Positions 1 to 6,789 of a DNA stretch of 15,433 nucleotides are shown in pieces. This DNA comes from Deltaproteobacteria bacterium. GTDB taxonomy: Bacteria; Desulfobacterota; Binatia; Binatales; Binataceae. The stretch spans positions 1-15,433 of the forward strand of contig JAJYMR010000317.1 of the NCBI GenBank assembly GCA_021786815.1, in the 5' to 3' direction. The notes beneath the pieces are model-generated. The model did not search any database. It saw only the letters and a program-made list of their open reading frames with translations, and had not been told where the DNA came from. Each line of letters begins with the position of its first letter. Within the stretch, counting starts at the first letter, position 1. The translations under genes were made by a program, and so were the position numbers.

Positions 1-1
1 G

Positions 2-106
2 AAACAGATGGAATCGTGGCAGCCGTTTCGCCTTGAAGGCGTCTCGCTCGAAAGGCTCGCGATGCAATCGGGCGCGGACGATGAACTCACGCCCGACGAA
101 TCCTGA
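2..106 (+). CDS. C-terminal end of an unidentified protein (5' end outside window)
   Basis: The reading frame starting at base 2 is open from the window edge to a TGA at 104-106. It encodes 34 residues beginning KQMESWQPFRLEG and ending in an acidic tail (ADDELTPDES). Third codon positions are mostly G/C, as in the neighbouring genes, and the next feature is a minus-strand gene ending at 138, so a convergent gene end here is plausible. The piece is too short to assign a family and shows no motif I recognise. An overlapping + strand frame starting at 33 was judged less likely because it would run into the end of the minus-strand small gene. Confidence 0.4.
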   Translation, partial: KQMESWQPFRLEGVSLERLAMQSGADDELTPDES

Positions 107-137
107 GCGAAAACCCGCGGCGCCGGAGCAAGAAGCT

Positions 138-329
138 CTAAAACATTTTCTTCTGAGGGTCTGGATCGAGTTCGAAAAGGACAGCCGCGTCAACGCGATT
201 GGGAATTACCCAGCCGACCTTCGCTGCCAGGTCGATCTCCGCTCGCCATAGATCCAGCAGCCACGCCGAGGTCGGACTGTTGACTACGGGCGTGATTGCC
301 GGCAAATCAGGTACCTTGCTTTGCGACAT
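138..329 (-). CDS. Small 63-residue protein overlapping the end of the Ntn hydrolase gene
   Basis: This frame starts with ATG (complement of 327-329) inside the last codons of the upstream Ntn hydrolase gene, giving a 23-base overlap, and ends with TAG at 138. The product begins MSQSKVPDLPAITPVV and contains an amphipathic stretch around SAWLLDLWRAEIDLAAKVGW (about residues 21-40), followed by an acidic segment and a basic end (KKMF). It has no signal peptide or obvious membrane segment. The frame continues upstream as far as an ATG at 446, but that part lies wholly inside the hydrolase gene, so the overlapping ATG at 329 is the better start. Its position suggests translational coupling to the hydrolase. 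I do not recognise the family. A regulator, adaptor or substrate of the hydrolase would fit the layout but is inference. Confidence 0.5.
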   Translation of the reverse strand: MSQSKVPDLPAITPVVNSPTSAWLLDLWRAEIDLAAKVGWVIPNRVDAAVLFELDPDPQKKMF

Positions 330-1125
330 GCCTAGATAGCGCCTCTTCAATTTCCGCGCGTTCCTGCTCAGCAAGCCTGGGCTTTTCCTTGTGAGCTTTT
401 TCCAAGAGCTCAAAGACGGACTCATCGAGGAACGAAAACCTGCCATTTACGGCCACGCCAATGTCTGTCAGCTGGCCAACGCCCGGAGCCACCTCGGCCG
501 CTTTCTTGGCTTCGTACACATTGTAGATCGTTTCGCCGAAGGAAGCGCTTCTGGTGTGCTGCGCCAAGGACAGCCATATGGCTGCGTGCAGAGCCCCTGA
601 GCCGATCGTCGCGAAACCCGTCTGTCCGACTTTTGCTAGTGTCCCAGGATGGCTCACTATGTCAAGGTGCGCGCCTCCGGCGTCGCAACCCGAGACAAGA
701 AGCTCTAGATTAAGGTTGTGCTGGGCAATCATCGCGATGACCTGCTGAAGGACCTGCGAGGCGGGAGCCTGGGCCGCCATCGTCCGGAACTCGGGAAACC
801 CCACGGCCAAAAAGGGCTGCAAAATCGTTTCCTCGACCCGCCTGCGTTTCAGATCGACGTACGCCTTGGCTACCTTTTCGCTGAGCTCGTGGACCGTCGG
901 CTCGGAACCGGCGACATCTCCGCGGACCTGCCCAGCTATTTCCTCCCCATCAAAAACCATGCCCGAGAACAAAAGAGCGGCGCTGCGGGTAAGCGGGACG
1001 ATCTTCTTGAGGGCGGGCTCAGATTCCAAGTTCATCGGCGGGCCGTACGTCATCATGCGGTCCGCCGCGACAACCACGGCCTCTCCGTCCCCGCACTTAC
1101 AAATCGCGCCAATACATACGGTCAT
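307..1125 (-). CDS. Stand-alone proteasome beta-subunit-like Ntn hydrolase
   Basis: The 272-residue product opens MTVCIGAICK, so removal of Met1 would expose Thr2 as an N-terminal nucleophile, as in proteasome beta subunits and HslV. The next family landmarks are in order: VVVAADRMMT (residues 17-26, Asp22 matching the Asp17 region of beta subunits), LKKIVPL (39-45, Lys40/41 in the place of catalytic Lys33) and FATIGSGALHAA (171-182, the conserved GSG loop). Near residues 205-222 the EAKKAAEVAPGVGQLTDI stretch resembles the C-terminal part of bacterial and archaeal proteasome-like proteins. There is no propeptide, and a charged tail of about 40 residues follows the core. A GGGGGA Shine-Dalgarno sequence lies 6 bases before the ATG, with a TATAGT hexamer at 1146-1151. 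No HslU, Mpa/ARC or other unfoldase is nearby, so it is not classical HslV or an actinobacterial 20S proteasome. Substrate unknown. The family call is firm; peptidase activity is inferred. Confidence 0.85.
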   Translation of the reverse strand: MTVCIGAICKCGDGEAVVVAADRMMTYGPPMNLESEPALKKIVPLTRSAALLFSGMVFDGEEIAGQVRGDVAGSEPTVHELSEKVAKAYVDLKRRRVEETILQPFLAVGFPEFRTMAAQAPASQVLQQVIAMIAQHNLNLELLVSGCDAGGAHLDIVSHPGTLAKVGQTGFATIGSGALHAAIWLSLAQHTRSASFGETIYNVYEAKKAAEVAPGVGQLTDIGVAVNGRFSFLDESVFELLEKAHKEKPRLAEQERAEIEEALSRHVAKQGT

Positions 1126-1234
1126 GGTGCGTCCCCCGAGCGCCCACTATAGCGCATTGTCAGCAGGAATCCATCGCTAAAGCCAGCGCCAGTGGATGCC
1201 AGCAAGGCGCCCGGTTGGCCGCCTTGGTCTGCGG

Positions 1235-1867
1235 TTAGCCGGGAGCTGAGGCAGCCTTTTCAACTTCGAATTTTGCGTAGCCGGGCGGTTGCGCGTCGCT
1301 ATGCATCGGCAGCGACACTTCGCGCAGGACCGGCACCTTCTCGGTTACGGTGCCGGTTGCGGGCGCGTCCTTCGGCACTGTGATGACCGCGGTGCCGACG
1401 AAGCGCACCACCGTCGGAAGCATCTTGCCCGTGCCCGTGTAACGGGTATGGCGCGCCTCGAAGACGGTATCTTCCTTGAACAGCTTCGAGCCGGCGCGAA
1501 TCAGGTAGCGATCGTTGCCGAGCGGCCGTACCATGACTGATTCGCTCATCACATAGACGTTGCCGAGCGTCGGCCTGAGCAGCATCGGGAAGAGCGGATT
1601 CACGCCGAGCCAGAACGGGATGAGGATTTTGCGTCCCGGCGCCCATCCCGCCATCCTCACCTCGGCGACCCGGTCGTTCCTTCCCAGCATGAATTCGCGG
1701 CCGTCGAACTCGCGCAGGATTTCGCGGCTGAGCTTGTCCTTGGGAGGCGTGGTTATCTCGCCGGTAGGGCCGAAATCCATCGCGGTCTTCGGTGAGCATC
1801 CCGAGACCATCGAAGCGAGCGCGACCGCGAGCACGCTCGCCGCAAAAGCTCTCCAGCCGGACGTCAT
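1235..1867 (-). CDS. Predicted lipoprotein, downstream member of a tandem paralogous pair
   Basis: The 210-residue product starts MTSGWRAF and has a lipoprotein signal peptide: one Arg, a hydrophobic core and the lipobox V21-S-G-C24, predicting lipidation at Cys24 and export across the inner membrane. The mature part carries FWLG (85-88), YVMSE (105-109), GKMLPTVVRFVG (147-158) and PVLREVSLPM (179-188), all shared with the gene just upstream. I recognise no named domain. The ATG overlaps the stop codon of that upstream paralogue in an ATGA (1864-1867), so the two are probably co-translated. The frame is open for a further 175 codons upstream, but that is the out-of-frame shadow of the paralogue and would bury the signal peptide. 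The function is unknown; a pair of envelope lipoproteins acting together is the natural guess. Confidence 0.75.
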   Translation of the reverse strand: MTSGWRAFAASVLAVALASMVSGCSPKTAMDFGPTGEITTPPKDKLSREILREFDGREFMLGRNDRVAEVRMAGWAPGRKILIPFWLGVNPLFPMLLRPTLGNVYVMSESVMVRPLGNDRYLIRAGSKLFKEDTVFEARHTRYTGTGKMLPTVVRFVGTAVITVPKDAPATGTVTEKVPVLREVSLPMHSDAQPPGYAKFEVEKAASAPG

Positions 1868-2469
1868 CCTGGAAGTTGCCCTTCCACTCGGAACCTTGCA
1901 TAGCTCGGCGGCACCGCTCCGCCGAGCGTCCATTTCATCGGCAGCGAGACCTCGCGCAGCACGGGAAGCCTGACCTGCGCTCCCGCGTACTCGAACGCGC
2001 GCATCCCGGCGAACTGCACGATGGTCGGGAGCAGTTTGCCGCGGCTCAGATAGTCCGTTTTGGTCGTGATGAGGACGGCTTCTTTCTTGATGAGCGCGCT
2101 CCCGGCCTCGATTATCCACTGGCCCGGTCGCTTCAGCGGCTTGATGAGCCGAGCCTCGCTGATAACGTAGTAATGGCCCTCCTTCGGTTGCAAGACGCCG
2201 GGCACCAGCACGTCGATTCCGAGCCAGAACGGCAGCCTGAGCCATCGATCCTTCGGCCAGCCGGGCCGACGCAGGATCGCGACGGCGTCGTTGTCGCCGA
2301 GCACGAAGGTCTTGCCGCGGAAGTTCATCTCGACCTGCTCCGCGCTGGCGTACCTGGCCGGCTTTGGCGCCGGCTCGGGCGCGGGCGAGCATCCCGTAAG
2401 CATGGCGAGCACGGCAATCGCCGCAAGCATCGCCGCGCCAATCACATGCCGACCCTGGATTGAGCTCAC
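1864..2469 (-). CDS. Predicted lipoprotein, upstream member of a tandem paralogous pair
   Basis: I chose a GTG start (complement of 2467-2469), giving 201 residues with a good signal peptide: MSSIQGRH, hydrophobic MLAAIAVLAML, then lipobox L24-T-G-C27, followed by a Pro/Ala-rich linker (SPAPEPAPKPA). An AGAAG sequence lies just upstream. An ATG at 2541 would add 24 residues and make an unusually long n-region, while the internal ATG at Met14 would leave no positive charge. The mature domain shares LPFWLGID, YYVISEA, GKLLPTIVQFAG and PVLREVSLPM with its downstream paralogue, so the pair arose by tandem duplication. The protein is otherwise unrecognised. It is transcribed divergently from the metallo-beta-lactamase gene, with the AT-rich 2490-2552 interval in between. 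Confidence 0.7.
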   Translation of the reverse strand: MSSIQGRHVIGAAMLAAIAVLAMLTGCSPAPEPAPKPARYASAEQVEMNFRGKTFVLGDNDAVAILRRPGWPKDRWLRLPFWLGIDVLVPGVLQPKEGHYYVISEARLIKPLKRPGQWIIEAGSALIKKEAVLITTKTDYLSRGKLLPTIVQFAGMRAFEYAGAQVRLPVLREVSLPMKWTLGGAVPPSYARFRVEGQLPG

Positions 2470-2489
2470 CGCTTCTGCGAGGCGCGCGG

Positions 2490-2552
2490 GAAATAAGAGG
2501 CTATTTCGATATTTGCCTGCATCTGGCGCCAATATTAGCATGAGGCATCCTG
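2490..2552. promoter_or_regulatory. AT-rich divergent intergenic region, likely promoters in both directions
   Basis: This is the only AT-rich stretch between the lipoprotein pair and the metallo-beta-lactamase gene, and it must serve both directions. On the + strand TTGCCT (2513-2518) and TAGCAT (2536-2541) are separated by 17 bases, which would give an almost leaderless transcript with GAGG at 2542-2545 as the ribosome binding site. On the minus strand a TATCGA-like hexamer lies near 2510. None is close to consensus, so this is an assignment by position and composition. Confidence 0.3.
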
Positions 2553-3326
2553 ATGAACGCGCGCCTTGATGCGAACGGGAAGCCTGTAACGGTAACCATA
2601 CTCGGCAGCGCCGACGCATTTGCAAGCGGCGGGCGCGCTCAGGCGGGATACCTCGTTGAGAGCGGCGGAAAGAACTTCATGCTCGAGGCGGGGCCCGGGC
2701 TTCTCGGCGCGCTCAAGAAGGCCGGAATTTCGCCGGCGGCGCTGGATTTCGTAATAGTCAGTCATTTGCACGGCGATCATTTCGCCGGACTGCCGTTTCT
2801 TTTCCTTGAATACATGTACGAGAGCCGGCTTAGGAAGACGGTCGTAATCGCGGGACCGCCGAAGCTCGAAGAGCGCACGTGGAAGTTGACGCGCACGATG
2901 TTTCCGCGCATCGACGTCGACACCGCGCGGCGCAGGATAAAGTTCATGGTGCTCAAGCCCGGCGAGCGGACGCGGCTCGGCAGGGCCGCGCGGCTCAGCG
3001 CAATCCGAAGCCCTCACACCAGCCCCGACATTTCGCTGTCGATCAAGCTTGAAACCGGCGGAAAAACGATAGTGTTCTCGGGAGATACCGGCTGGAACGA
3101 GGAACTGGTGGATTTCAGCCAGGGCGCCGACCTGATGCTCTGCGAGTGCACGTACTACGAGTCGGACCACTTTCAGTTTCACATCAATTACCCGCAGTTG
3201 AGGAGCAATCGCGGCCGTTTCCGCGTCGGCCGCATCCTGCTAACTCATCTCGGCAGCGAGGTGCTGCGTCACGGCTCCGATATCGAGATGGAGATGGCCT
3301 TCGACGGCATGAAAGTCGAACTCTGA
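2553..3326 (+). CDS. RNase Z-like metallo-beta-lactamase-fold hydrolase
   Basis: The 257-residue product has the MBL-fold metal motif S70-H-L-H-G-D-H76 (H71, H73, D75, H76). Further candidate ligands are H155 (SPHTS), D178 (FSGDTG) and H232 (THLGSE), the order found in the RNase Z/arylsulfatase-type branch of the fold. The N-terminal GSADAFASGGRAQAGYLV (18-35) is typical of a hydrolase group whose members often begin GSxDAFxSGGR. It lacks the long exosite arm of true tRNase Z, and the stretch HFQFHINY (206-213) looks group-specific. No signal peptide is present, so it is cytoplasmic. The start is supported by GAGG 7 bases before the ATG. The substrate cannot be read from sequence; phosphodiester or ester bonds are both possible. 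It is probably co-directional with fabI but separated from it by two hairpins. Confidence 0.85.
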   Translation: MNARLDANGKPVTVTILGSADAFASGGRAQAGYLVESGGKNFMLEAGPGLLGALKKAGISPAALDFVIVSHLHGDHFAGLPFLFLEYMYESRLRKTVVIAGPPKLEERTWKLTRTMFPRIDVDTARRRIKFMVLKPGERTRLGRAARLSAIRSPHTSPDISLSIKLETGGKTIVFSGDTGWNEELVDFSQGADLMLCECTYYESDHFQFHINYPQLRSNRGRFRVGRILLTHLGSEVLRHGSDIEMEMAFDGMKVEL

Positions 3327-3369
3327 GCGCCTTCTGGCGCGCGGGCGTTGCGGTCGGACGCCGCAACGC
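3327..3369 (+). repeat. Two consecutive hairpins between the MBL gene and fabI
   Basis: Directly after the stop codon GCGCC (3327-3331) pairs with GGCGC (3336-3340) over a TTCT loop. Five bases later GCGTTGCGG (3345-3353) pairs perfectly with CCGCAACGC (3361-3369) over a 7-base loop. There is no following T-run, so this is not a canonical intrinsic terminator. It may be a processing or mRNA-stabilising element, or a Rho-independent terminator lacking the U-tract. fabI has its own AAGGA ribosome binding site 34 bases further on. Confidence 0.5.
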
Positions 3370-3402
3370 GCAACATCGAAAAGCAAAAAGGACAATCGGC
3401 TG

Positions 3403-4176
3403 ATGGGTATTGCAGAGGGCAGGCGCGCGCTGGTCATCGGCGTCGCCAATGAAAAAAGTCTCGCCTGGGCGATCGCACGGGAACTGAGAGCACAGGGCGC
3501 GGAAGTCGCGTTAACCTACCAGGGCGCGATGCTGGAGAAGCGCGTAAGGCCGCTCGCCGAGCAGGTCGGCGCGAGCGTCATCGGCGAACTCGACGTGACG
3601 CGCGACGATCAGATCGACGCCGTCTTCGCGAAGCTCAGGGAGACGTGGGGCGGCCTCGACATGATGGTGCACGCTGTCGCCTTTGCCGAGCGCGAGGACC
3701 TGCGCGAGCGCTTCCTTAACGTGAGCCGCCAGGGCTTTTTGCGCTCGCTCGAAATCAGCGCCTATTCGCTGGTCGCGCTGGCGCGCGCGGCCGAGCCTTT
3801 GATGCAGGCGCGCGGCGGCGGCTCGATCCTGACGCTGAGCTACCTGGGCGCGGTGCGCGCGGTCCCGAATTACAACGTGATGGGAGTGGCGAAGGCCGCG
3901 CTCGAGGCGTGCGTGCGTTATCTCGCGCTCGACCTTGGCCCGAGCAACATCCGCGTCAACGCGCTCAGCGCGGGGCCGGCGCGCACGCTCTCGTCCTCGG
4001 CGATTCGCGACTACTACACGATGGCGCACGAGGTCGAAAAGCGCGCGCCGCTAAGGCGCGGGATGGAGACCGAAGAAGTCGGCAGGATGGCGGCCGCGAT
4101 GCTGAGCGAACTGGCCAGCGGCGTCACCGGACAGACGGTTTACGTGGACGTCGGCTACAGCATCGTCGGGTTCTGA
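3403..4176 (+). CDS. fabI: Enoyl-[acyl-carrier-protein] reductase (NADH), FabI
   Basis: This enzyme carries out the last reduction of each fatty-acid elongation cycle in the cytoplasm, turning trans-2-enoyl-ACP into acyl-ACP with NAD(P)H. The 257-residue product has the family length. It shows the divergent FabI nucleotide-binding loop VIGVANEKSLAWAIA (11-25), and D64-V65 precedes the usual GGLDMMVHAVAFA strand (83-95). The catalytic signature is LSYLGAVRAVPNYNVMG followed by VAK, giving Tyr147, Tyr157 and Lys164, one residue offset from Tyr146/Tyr156/Lys163 of E. coli. NALSAGPARTLSSSAI (186-201) is the substrate-binding loop. Residue 93 is Ala where E. coli has Gly, which is common outside the enterobacteria. 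AAGGA lies 10 bases before the ATG. gloB follows 53 bases downstream on the same strand, so a shared transcript is likely. Confidence 0.95.
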   Translation: MGIAEGRRALVIGVANEKSLAWAIARELRAQGAEVALTYQGAMLEKRVRPLAEQVGASVIGELDVTRDDQIDAVFAKLRETWGGLDMMVHAVAFAEREDLRERFLNVSRQGFLRSLEISAYSLVALARAAEPLMQARGGGSILTLSYLGAVRAVPNYNVMGVAKAALEACVRYLALDLGPSNIRVNALSAGPARTLSSSAIRDYYTMAHEVEKRAPLRRGMETEEVGRMAAAMLSELASGVTGQTVYVDVGYSIVGF

Positions 4177-4229
4177 AGCGGCTTGGGCCTGCGCGGCGGC
4201 GCGGGCGAGAAGCGCAGGGAGGGTTCGCG

Positions 4230-5006
4230 ATGGCCATTCATGTGGTTCCGCAGCTTGCGGACAATTTCGCCTACCTGGTGTCGGACGACGCCTCGCGCCA
4301 ATGCGCGGCGGTCGATTGTGCCGAGGCCGACAAGGTGCTCGCGGCGGCCGAAGGGCTCGGGCTTTCGCTGGTGGCCGTGCTAACGACCCACTGGCATCCC
4401 GACCATAGCGGCGGCAACGAGGACATCGTGCGCCGGCTTGCGGGTCTTCGCGTTTACGGCGCGCGCGCCGAGGGCGGAAGGATTCCCGCGCTCACCAATC
4501 CCGTCGAGGACGGCGACCGGATTCGCGTCGGCTCGCTCGAAGCGCGGGTCATCGGCATCCCGGCCCATACCAACGGGCACGTGGCCTATTACTTTGCGAG
4601 CCTCGGCGCGGTCTTCACCGGCGACACGCTGTTCGTGGGCGGATGCGGACGGGTTTTCGAAGGCGGCGCGGCCACGATGCTCGAATCGCTCGGCAAGCTC
4701 GCCGCACTACCCGACGACACGCGCGTCTATTGCGGCCATGAGTACACGGAGAAGAACCTGCGCTTCGCGCTCACGCTCGAGCCCGGCAACCAGGCGCTCA
4801 AGGCCAAGTACGAGCGCGTGCGCGAGATGCGCGCGCAGGGGCGATGGACCGTGCCTTCGACGATCGGCGAGGAGAAGCTGACCAATCCCTTCCTGAGAAC
4901 GGCGAGCCCGGAGCTGATGGCGACGCTGAAACGCCAGGACCCGGCGCTCGGCTCGGACCCGGTTGCGATCTTCGCCCGGGCCCGCGAGATGAAGGATCGG
5001 TTCTAG
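4230..5006 (+). CDS. gloB: Hydroxyacylglutathione hydrolase (glyoxalase II)
   Basis: GloB hydrolyses S-lactoylglutathione to lactate and glutathione, the second step of methylglyoxal detoxification, in the cytoplasm. The 258-residue product has the full binuclear metal set: T53-H54-W-H56-P-D58-H59, H113 (PAHTNGH), D132 (TGDTLF) and H170 (CGHEYT). Its C-terminal glyoxalase II domain includes KNLRFA (175-180) and IGEEKLTNPFLR (212-223), whose basic residues bind glutathione in known enzymes, and its length matches the family. The start is the ATG after a strong AGGGAGGG (4216-4223). The same frame is open upstream to 3909, but that part overlaps fabI out of frame and is not coding. The gene implies a glutathione or similar low-molecular-weight thiol in this organism. 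It ends 12 bases from the convergent HemJ-like gene. Confidence 0.93.
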   Translation: MAIHVVPQLADNFAYLVSDDASRQCAAVDCAEADKVLAAAEGLGLSLVAVLTTHWHPDHSGGNEDIVRRLAGLRVYGARAEGGRIPALTNPVEDGDRIRVGSLEARVIGIPAHTNGHVAYYFASLGAVFTGDTLFVGGCGRVFEGGAATMLESLGKLAALPDDTRVYCGHEYTEKNLRFALTLEPGNQALKAKYERVREMRAQGRWTVPSTIGEEKLTNPFLRTASPELMATLKRQDPALGSDPVAIFARAREMKDRF

Positions 5007-5025
5007 TTCCAGCGCGGGCTAGAAC
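5000..5025. repeat. Inverted repeat spanning two convergent stop codons (gloB / HemJ-like)
   Basis: GTTCTAG (5000-5006) and CTAGAAC (5019-5025) form a perfect 7-base inverted repeat over a 12-base spacer. Each arm contains the TAG stop codon of one of the two convergent genes. No U-tract follows in either direction. It could act as a compact bidirectional transcript end, or simply reflect that both proteins finish Phe-TAG. Confidence 0.4.
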
Positions 5026-5435
5026 GGTTTGATCACCGCCAGCGCGAGCACGCCCAGCAGCAGCGCGCTTATCAGTCCGTGGATTACGCGGAATTCGCTT
5101 CGTGTGACCGCCGAGGGATTTTCCTCGAGCGTCACGATCCTGCGATGCAGGCGGATATGGACGAGCAGGATCATGAAGACCAGGACCAGTTTCGCCTGGA
5201 ACCAGCTCTCATGGAGCACCTGCGGCATCCTGACCATCAGCAGAATTCCAAAAGCAATCGCAATCGTCCCACCGATATTGCATCCGCCGAAAAACAGTCG
5301 GCTCGCCACCAGGATGAACCGCTCCTTGGCGACTCCCACCTCGTCCGACACCATCCCGAGCAGGCTCGAGATTAAGAGCAGGCTTCCGATCCAGAAGATC
5401 ACGCCAAACAGGTGAAGGACGAGTAACCAGCCCAA
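5019..5435 (-). CDS. HemJ/CopD-like four-helix integral membrane protein
   Basis: The 138-residue product has four hydrophobic helices at roughly residues 1-28, 41-68, 80-96 and 117-135. The order of features matches the UPF0093/HemJ and CopD group: His8 in helix 1 (LLVLHLFGVIFW), Trp78-Phe-Gln-Ala-Lys82-Leu leading helix 3 (HemJ proteins have a similar W-x-x-x-K-L), and the C-terminal VIKPF typical of HemJ. HemJ is the oxygen-using or quinone-linked protoporphyrinogen IX oxidase of many bacteria, so a role in haem synthesis is possible, but CopD-like copper or redox roles cannot be excluded. The start is TTG with GGAGG 5 bases upstream, the best ribosome site available. It follows the MFS gene by 24 bases and is probably in the same operon. 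No other haem genes are visible. Confidence 0.72.
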   Translation of the reverse strand: MGWLLVLHLFGVIFWIGSLLLISSLLGMVSDEVGVAKERFILVASRLFFGGCNIGGTIAIAFGILLMVRMPQVLHESWFQAKLVLVFMILLVHIRLHRRIVTLEENPSAVTRSEFRVIHGLISALLLGVLALAVIKPF

Positions 5436-5459
5436 GACAGCCTCCGTCTGCGCTCCTGG

Positions 5460-6674
5460 TCAGGCGCTTCCGCCGCCAACTCCGAGCGCAAGTATAAATG
5501 CCATGAGCGCGAAAATGGCGCCACCGGCGTATGGCGCTTCCCGGCCCACCGCTCCATAGGCGAATCCGCCCGCGAGCGGGCCGAAAATCCGCGCGAGCGA
5601 AAGCGCCGACTGGTTTACGCCGAGCACTTCGCCCTGCAGATGACGTTCGGAACGCTTCGAGATAATGCTCGCGACGGCCGGGCTCGCAAACCCGTAGCCG
5701 AGCGAAAGCAAGGCGAGCGCGAGGAAAACGAAACCGCCCGAAGGCAGCTCCGCCAGCGGCGCAAGGCCCACGATAAACGCTGCAAGCCCCAGCATCAGAA
5801 CCCGCACCTCGCCCAGCCGCGCAACCATCTTGCCGAGCAGGTAGCCCTGCGCCAGCGCCTGCATCAGGCCCGCGAACGCTAGCATCGCGCCGATTCCAAA
5901 CGCGCCGTATCCGTACGCTGCCGGCACCATCAGGGCGAACGTTGCCTCGAAGGCCGCGATCGCGAAGGTGACCAGGAACGCAATCGTGAACAGGCGCGAA
6001 AGATGGTGCCCCACGAGCTGGCGCGGCAGGCCAAGCAGCGGCGCGACCAGCCGTGAGAACGACAATGTCACGCCCGGCGCGGGTCGATGCGATTCCGGCA
6101 ACCGCAGCACCGCGAACACGAAATTCGCAAACGTCAGCGCGCTTGCGAAGAACACCGGCACGCGAAGGCTCGAATGGCCGAGCAGGCCGCCGAGCGCGGG
6201 ACCCAGCACGAATCCCAGCCCGAACGCCGCGCCGATCATCCCCATACCGCGCGCGCGGTTCTCCTCGGTCGTGGTGTCGGCCACATAGGCCTGGGCGGTT
6301 GAAACGGTAGCCGCGCACGCGCCGTGAACCATGCGCGAAATGAACAGCCCCACGAACGAAGCCGCGAAACCATAGATCAGGTAGCCCGCCGACGAGCCGA
6401 GCAGCCCAAGCATGATTATCGGGCGGCGGCCGACCCGATCCGACAGGCGGCCCAGCACCGGCGCGCACAGGAACTGCATCGCCGAGTAAATCGCCAGGAG
6501 CGCGCCGATTCCGAAAGCGCTCACTCCCAGCTTCGACGCGAACATCGGCAGGAACGGGATGACTATCCCGAAACCGAGCAGGTCGAGGAAAACCGTTAGA
6601 AAAAGAATCAGGCGCGCCGAATGGCTCGACGGATTCGCTTGCGTGGCTTGCCTGGATGGCTCTGGGCTTGGCAT
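5460..6674 (-). CDS. Major facilitator superfamily exporter, DHA1/TetA-type (12 TM)
   Basis: The 404-residue product has about twelve hydrophobic segments and a Ser/Gln-rich cytoplasmic N-terminus of about 20 residues. TM1 carries the DHA1 hallmark FLDLLGFGIVIPFLP (29-43). Loop 2-3 carries motif A, GRLSDRVGRRP (75-85). A motif C-like GFVLGPALGG occurs in TM5. This is the proton-coupled drug/metabolite antiporter branch that includes tetracycline and bicyclomycin-chloramphenicol exporters; the substrate cannot be predicted. The ATG at 6672-6674 has no clear Shine-Dalgarno sequence and the preceding bases are pyrimidine-rich, so the start could be a little further in. The protein starts divergently from the CoA-transferase gene and is followed closely by the HemJ-like gene. 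Confidence 0.9.
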   Translation of the reverse strand: MPSPEPSRQATQANPSSHSARLILFLTVFLDLLGFGIVIPFLPMFASKLGVSAFGIGALLAIYSAMQFLCAPVLGRLSDRVGRRPIIMLGLLGSSAGYLIYGFAASFVGLFISRMVHGACAATVSTAQAYVADTTTEENRARGMGMIGAAFGLGFVLGPALGGLLGHSSLRVPVFFASALTFANFVFAVLRLPESHRPAPGVTLSFSRLVAPLLGLPRQLVGHHLSRLFTIAFLVTFAIAAFEATFALMVPAAYGYGAFGIGAMLAFAGLMQALAQGYLLGKMVARLGEVRVLMLGLAAFIVGLAPLAELPSGGFVFLALALLSLGYGFASPAVASIISKRSERHLQGEVLGVNQSALSLARIFGPLAGGFAYGAVGREAPYAGGAIFALMAFILALGVGGGSA

Positions 6675-6789
6675 TGAAATGAAGGACGCGATGAAGGAAA
6701 CCCTATGATGTAAAAGCAGTCAAGGCGCACGGCCGCGCGAACCGCGCGCGTCGCTTCAGCCGCTTATAACGATGAGAGGCGACGAACCA
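6675..6789. promoter_or_regulatory. Divergent promoter region between MFS exporter and CoA-transferase
   Basis: This 115-base interval must drive both genes. On the + strand it holds two -10-like hexamers, TATGAT (6704-6709) and TATAAC (6765-6770). Neither has a convincing -35 at 16-18 bases. AGAGG at 6775-6779 acts as ribosome binding site for the ATG at 6790. On the minus strand TTGACT (complement of 6717-6722) is a good -35 shape but is not followed by a -10 at normal spacing. The placement is by position; individual boxes are uncertain. Confidence 0.3.

Noticed and set aside
33..251. + strand 72-codon frame near the left edge
   Set aside because: It runs through the stop of the more plausible partial gene in another frame and into the minus-strand small gene; its Arg/Pro/Lys-rich start looks like a GC-rich shadow.
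1204..1225. Possible terminator after the lipoprotein pair (AAGGCG/CGCCTT stem)
   Set aside because: Only a 6-bp stem with a 10-base loop and no T-run in the minus-strand direction.
1868..2392. N-terminal extension of the downstream lipoprotein through the open frame to 2392
   Set aside because: It would place the signal peptide and lipobox in the middle of a protein and overlap the paralogous lipoprotein gene out of frame; the ATGA start explains the data better.
3679..3701. Triclosan-resistance-like change in FabI (Ala93 for E. coli Gly93)
   Set aside because: Ala at this position is normal in many bacterial FabI proteins, so no resistance can be inferred.
3909..4229. Extended start for gloB inside fabI
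   Set aside because: The extension is an Arg/Ala-rich shadow of fabI, while ATG 4230 has a strong AGGGAGGG site and matches the family start.
5209..6468. Minus-strand 419-codon Arg/Gly-rich frame
   Set aside because: It is an alternative frame on the same strand as the MFS exporter, rich in Arg, Gly and Ala, with no domain.
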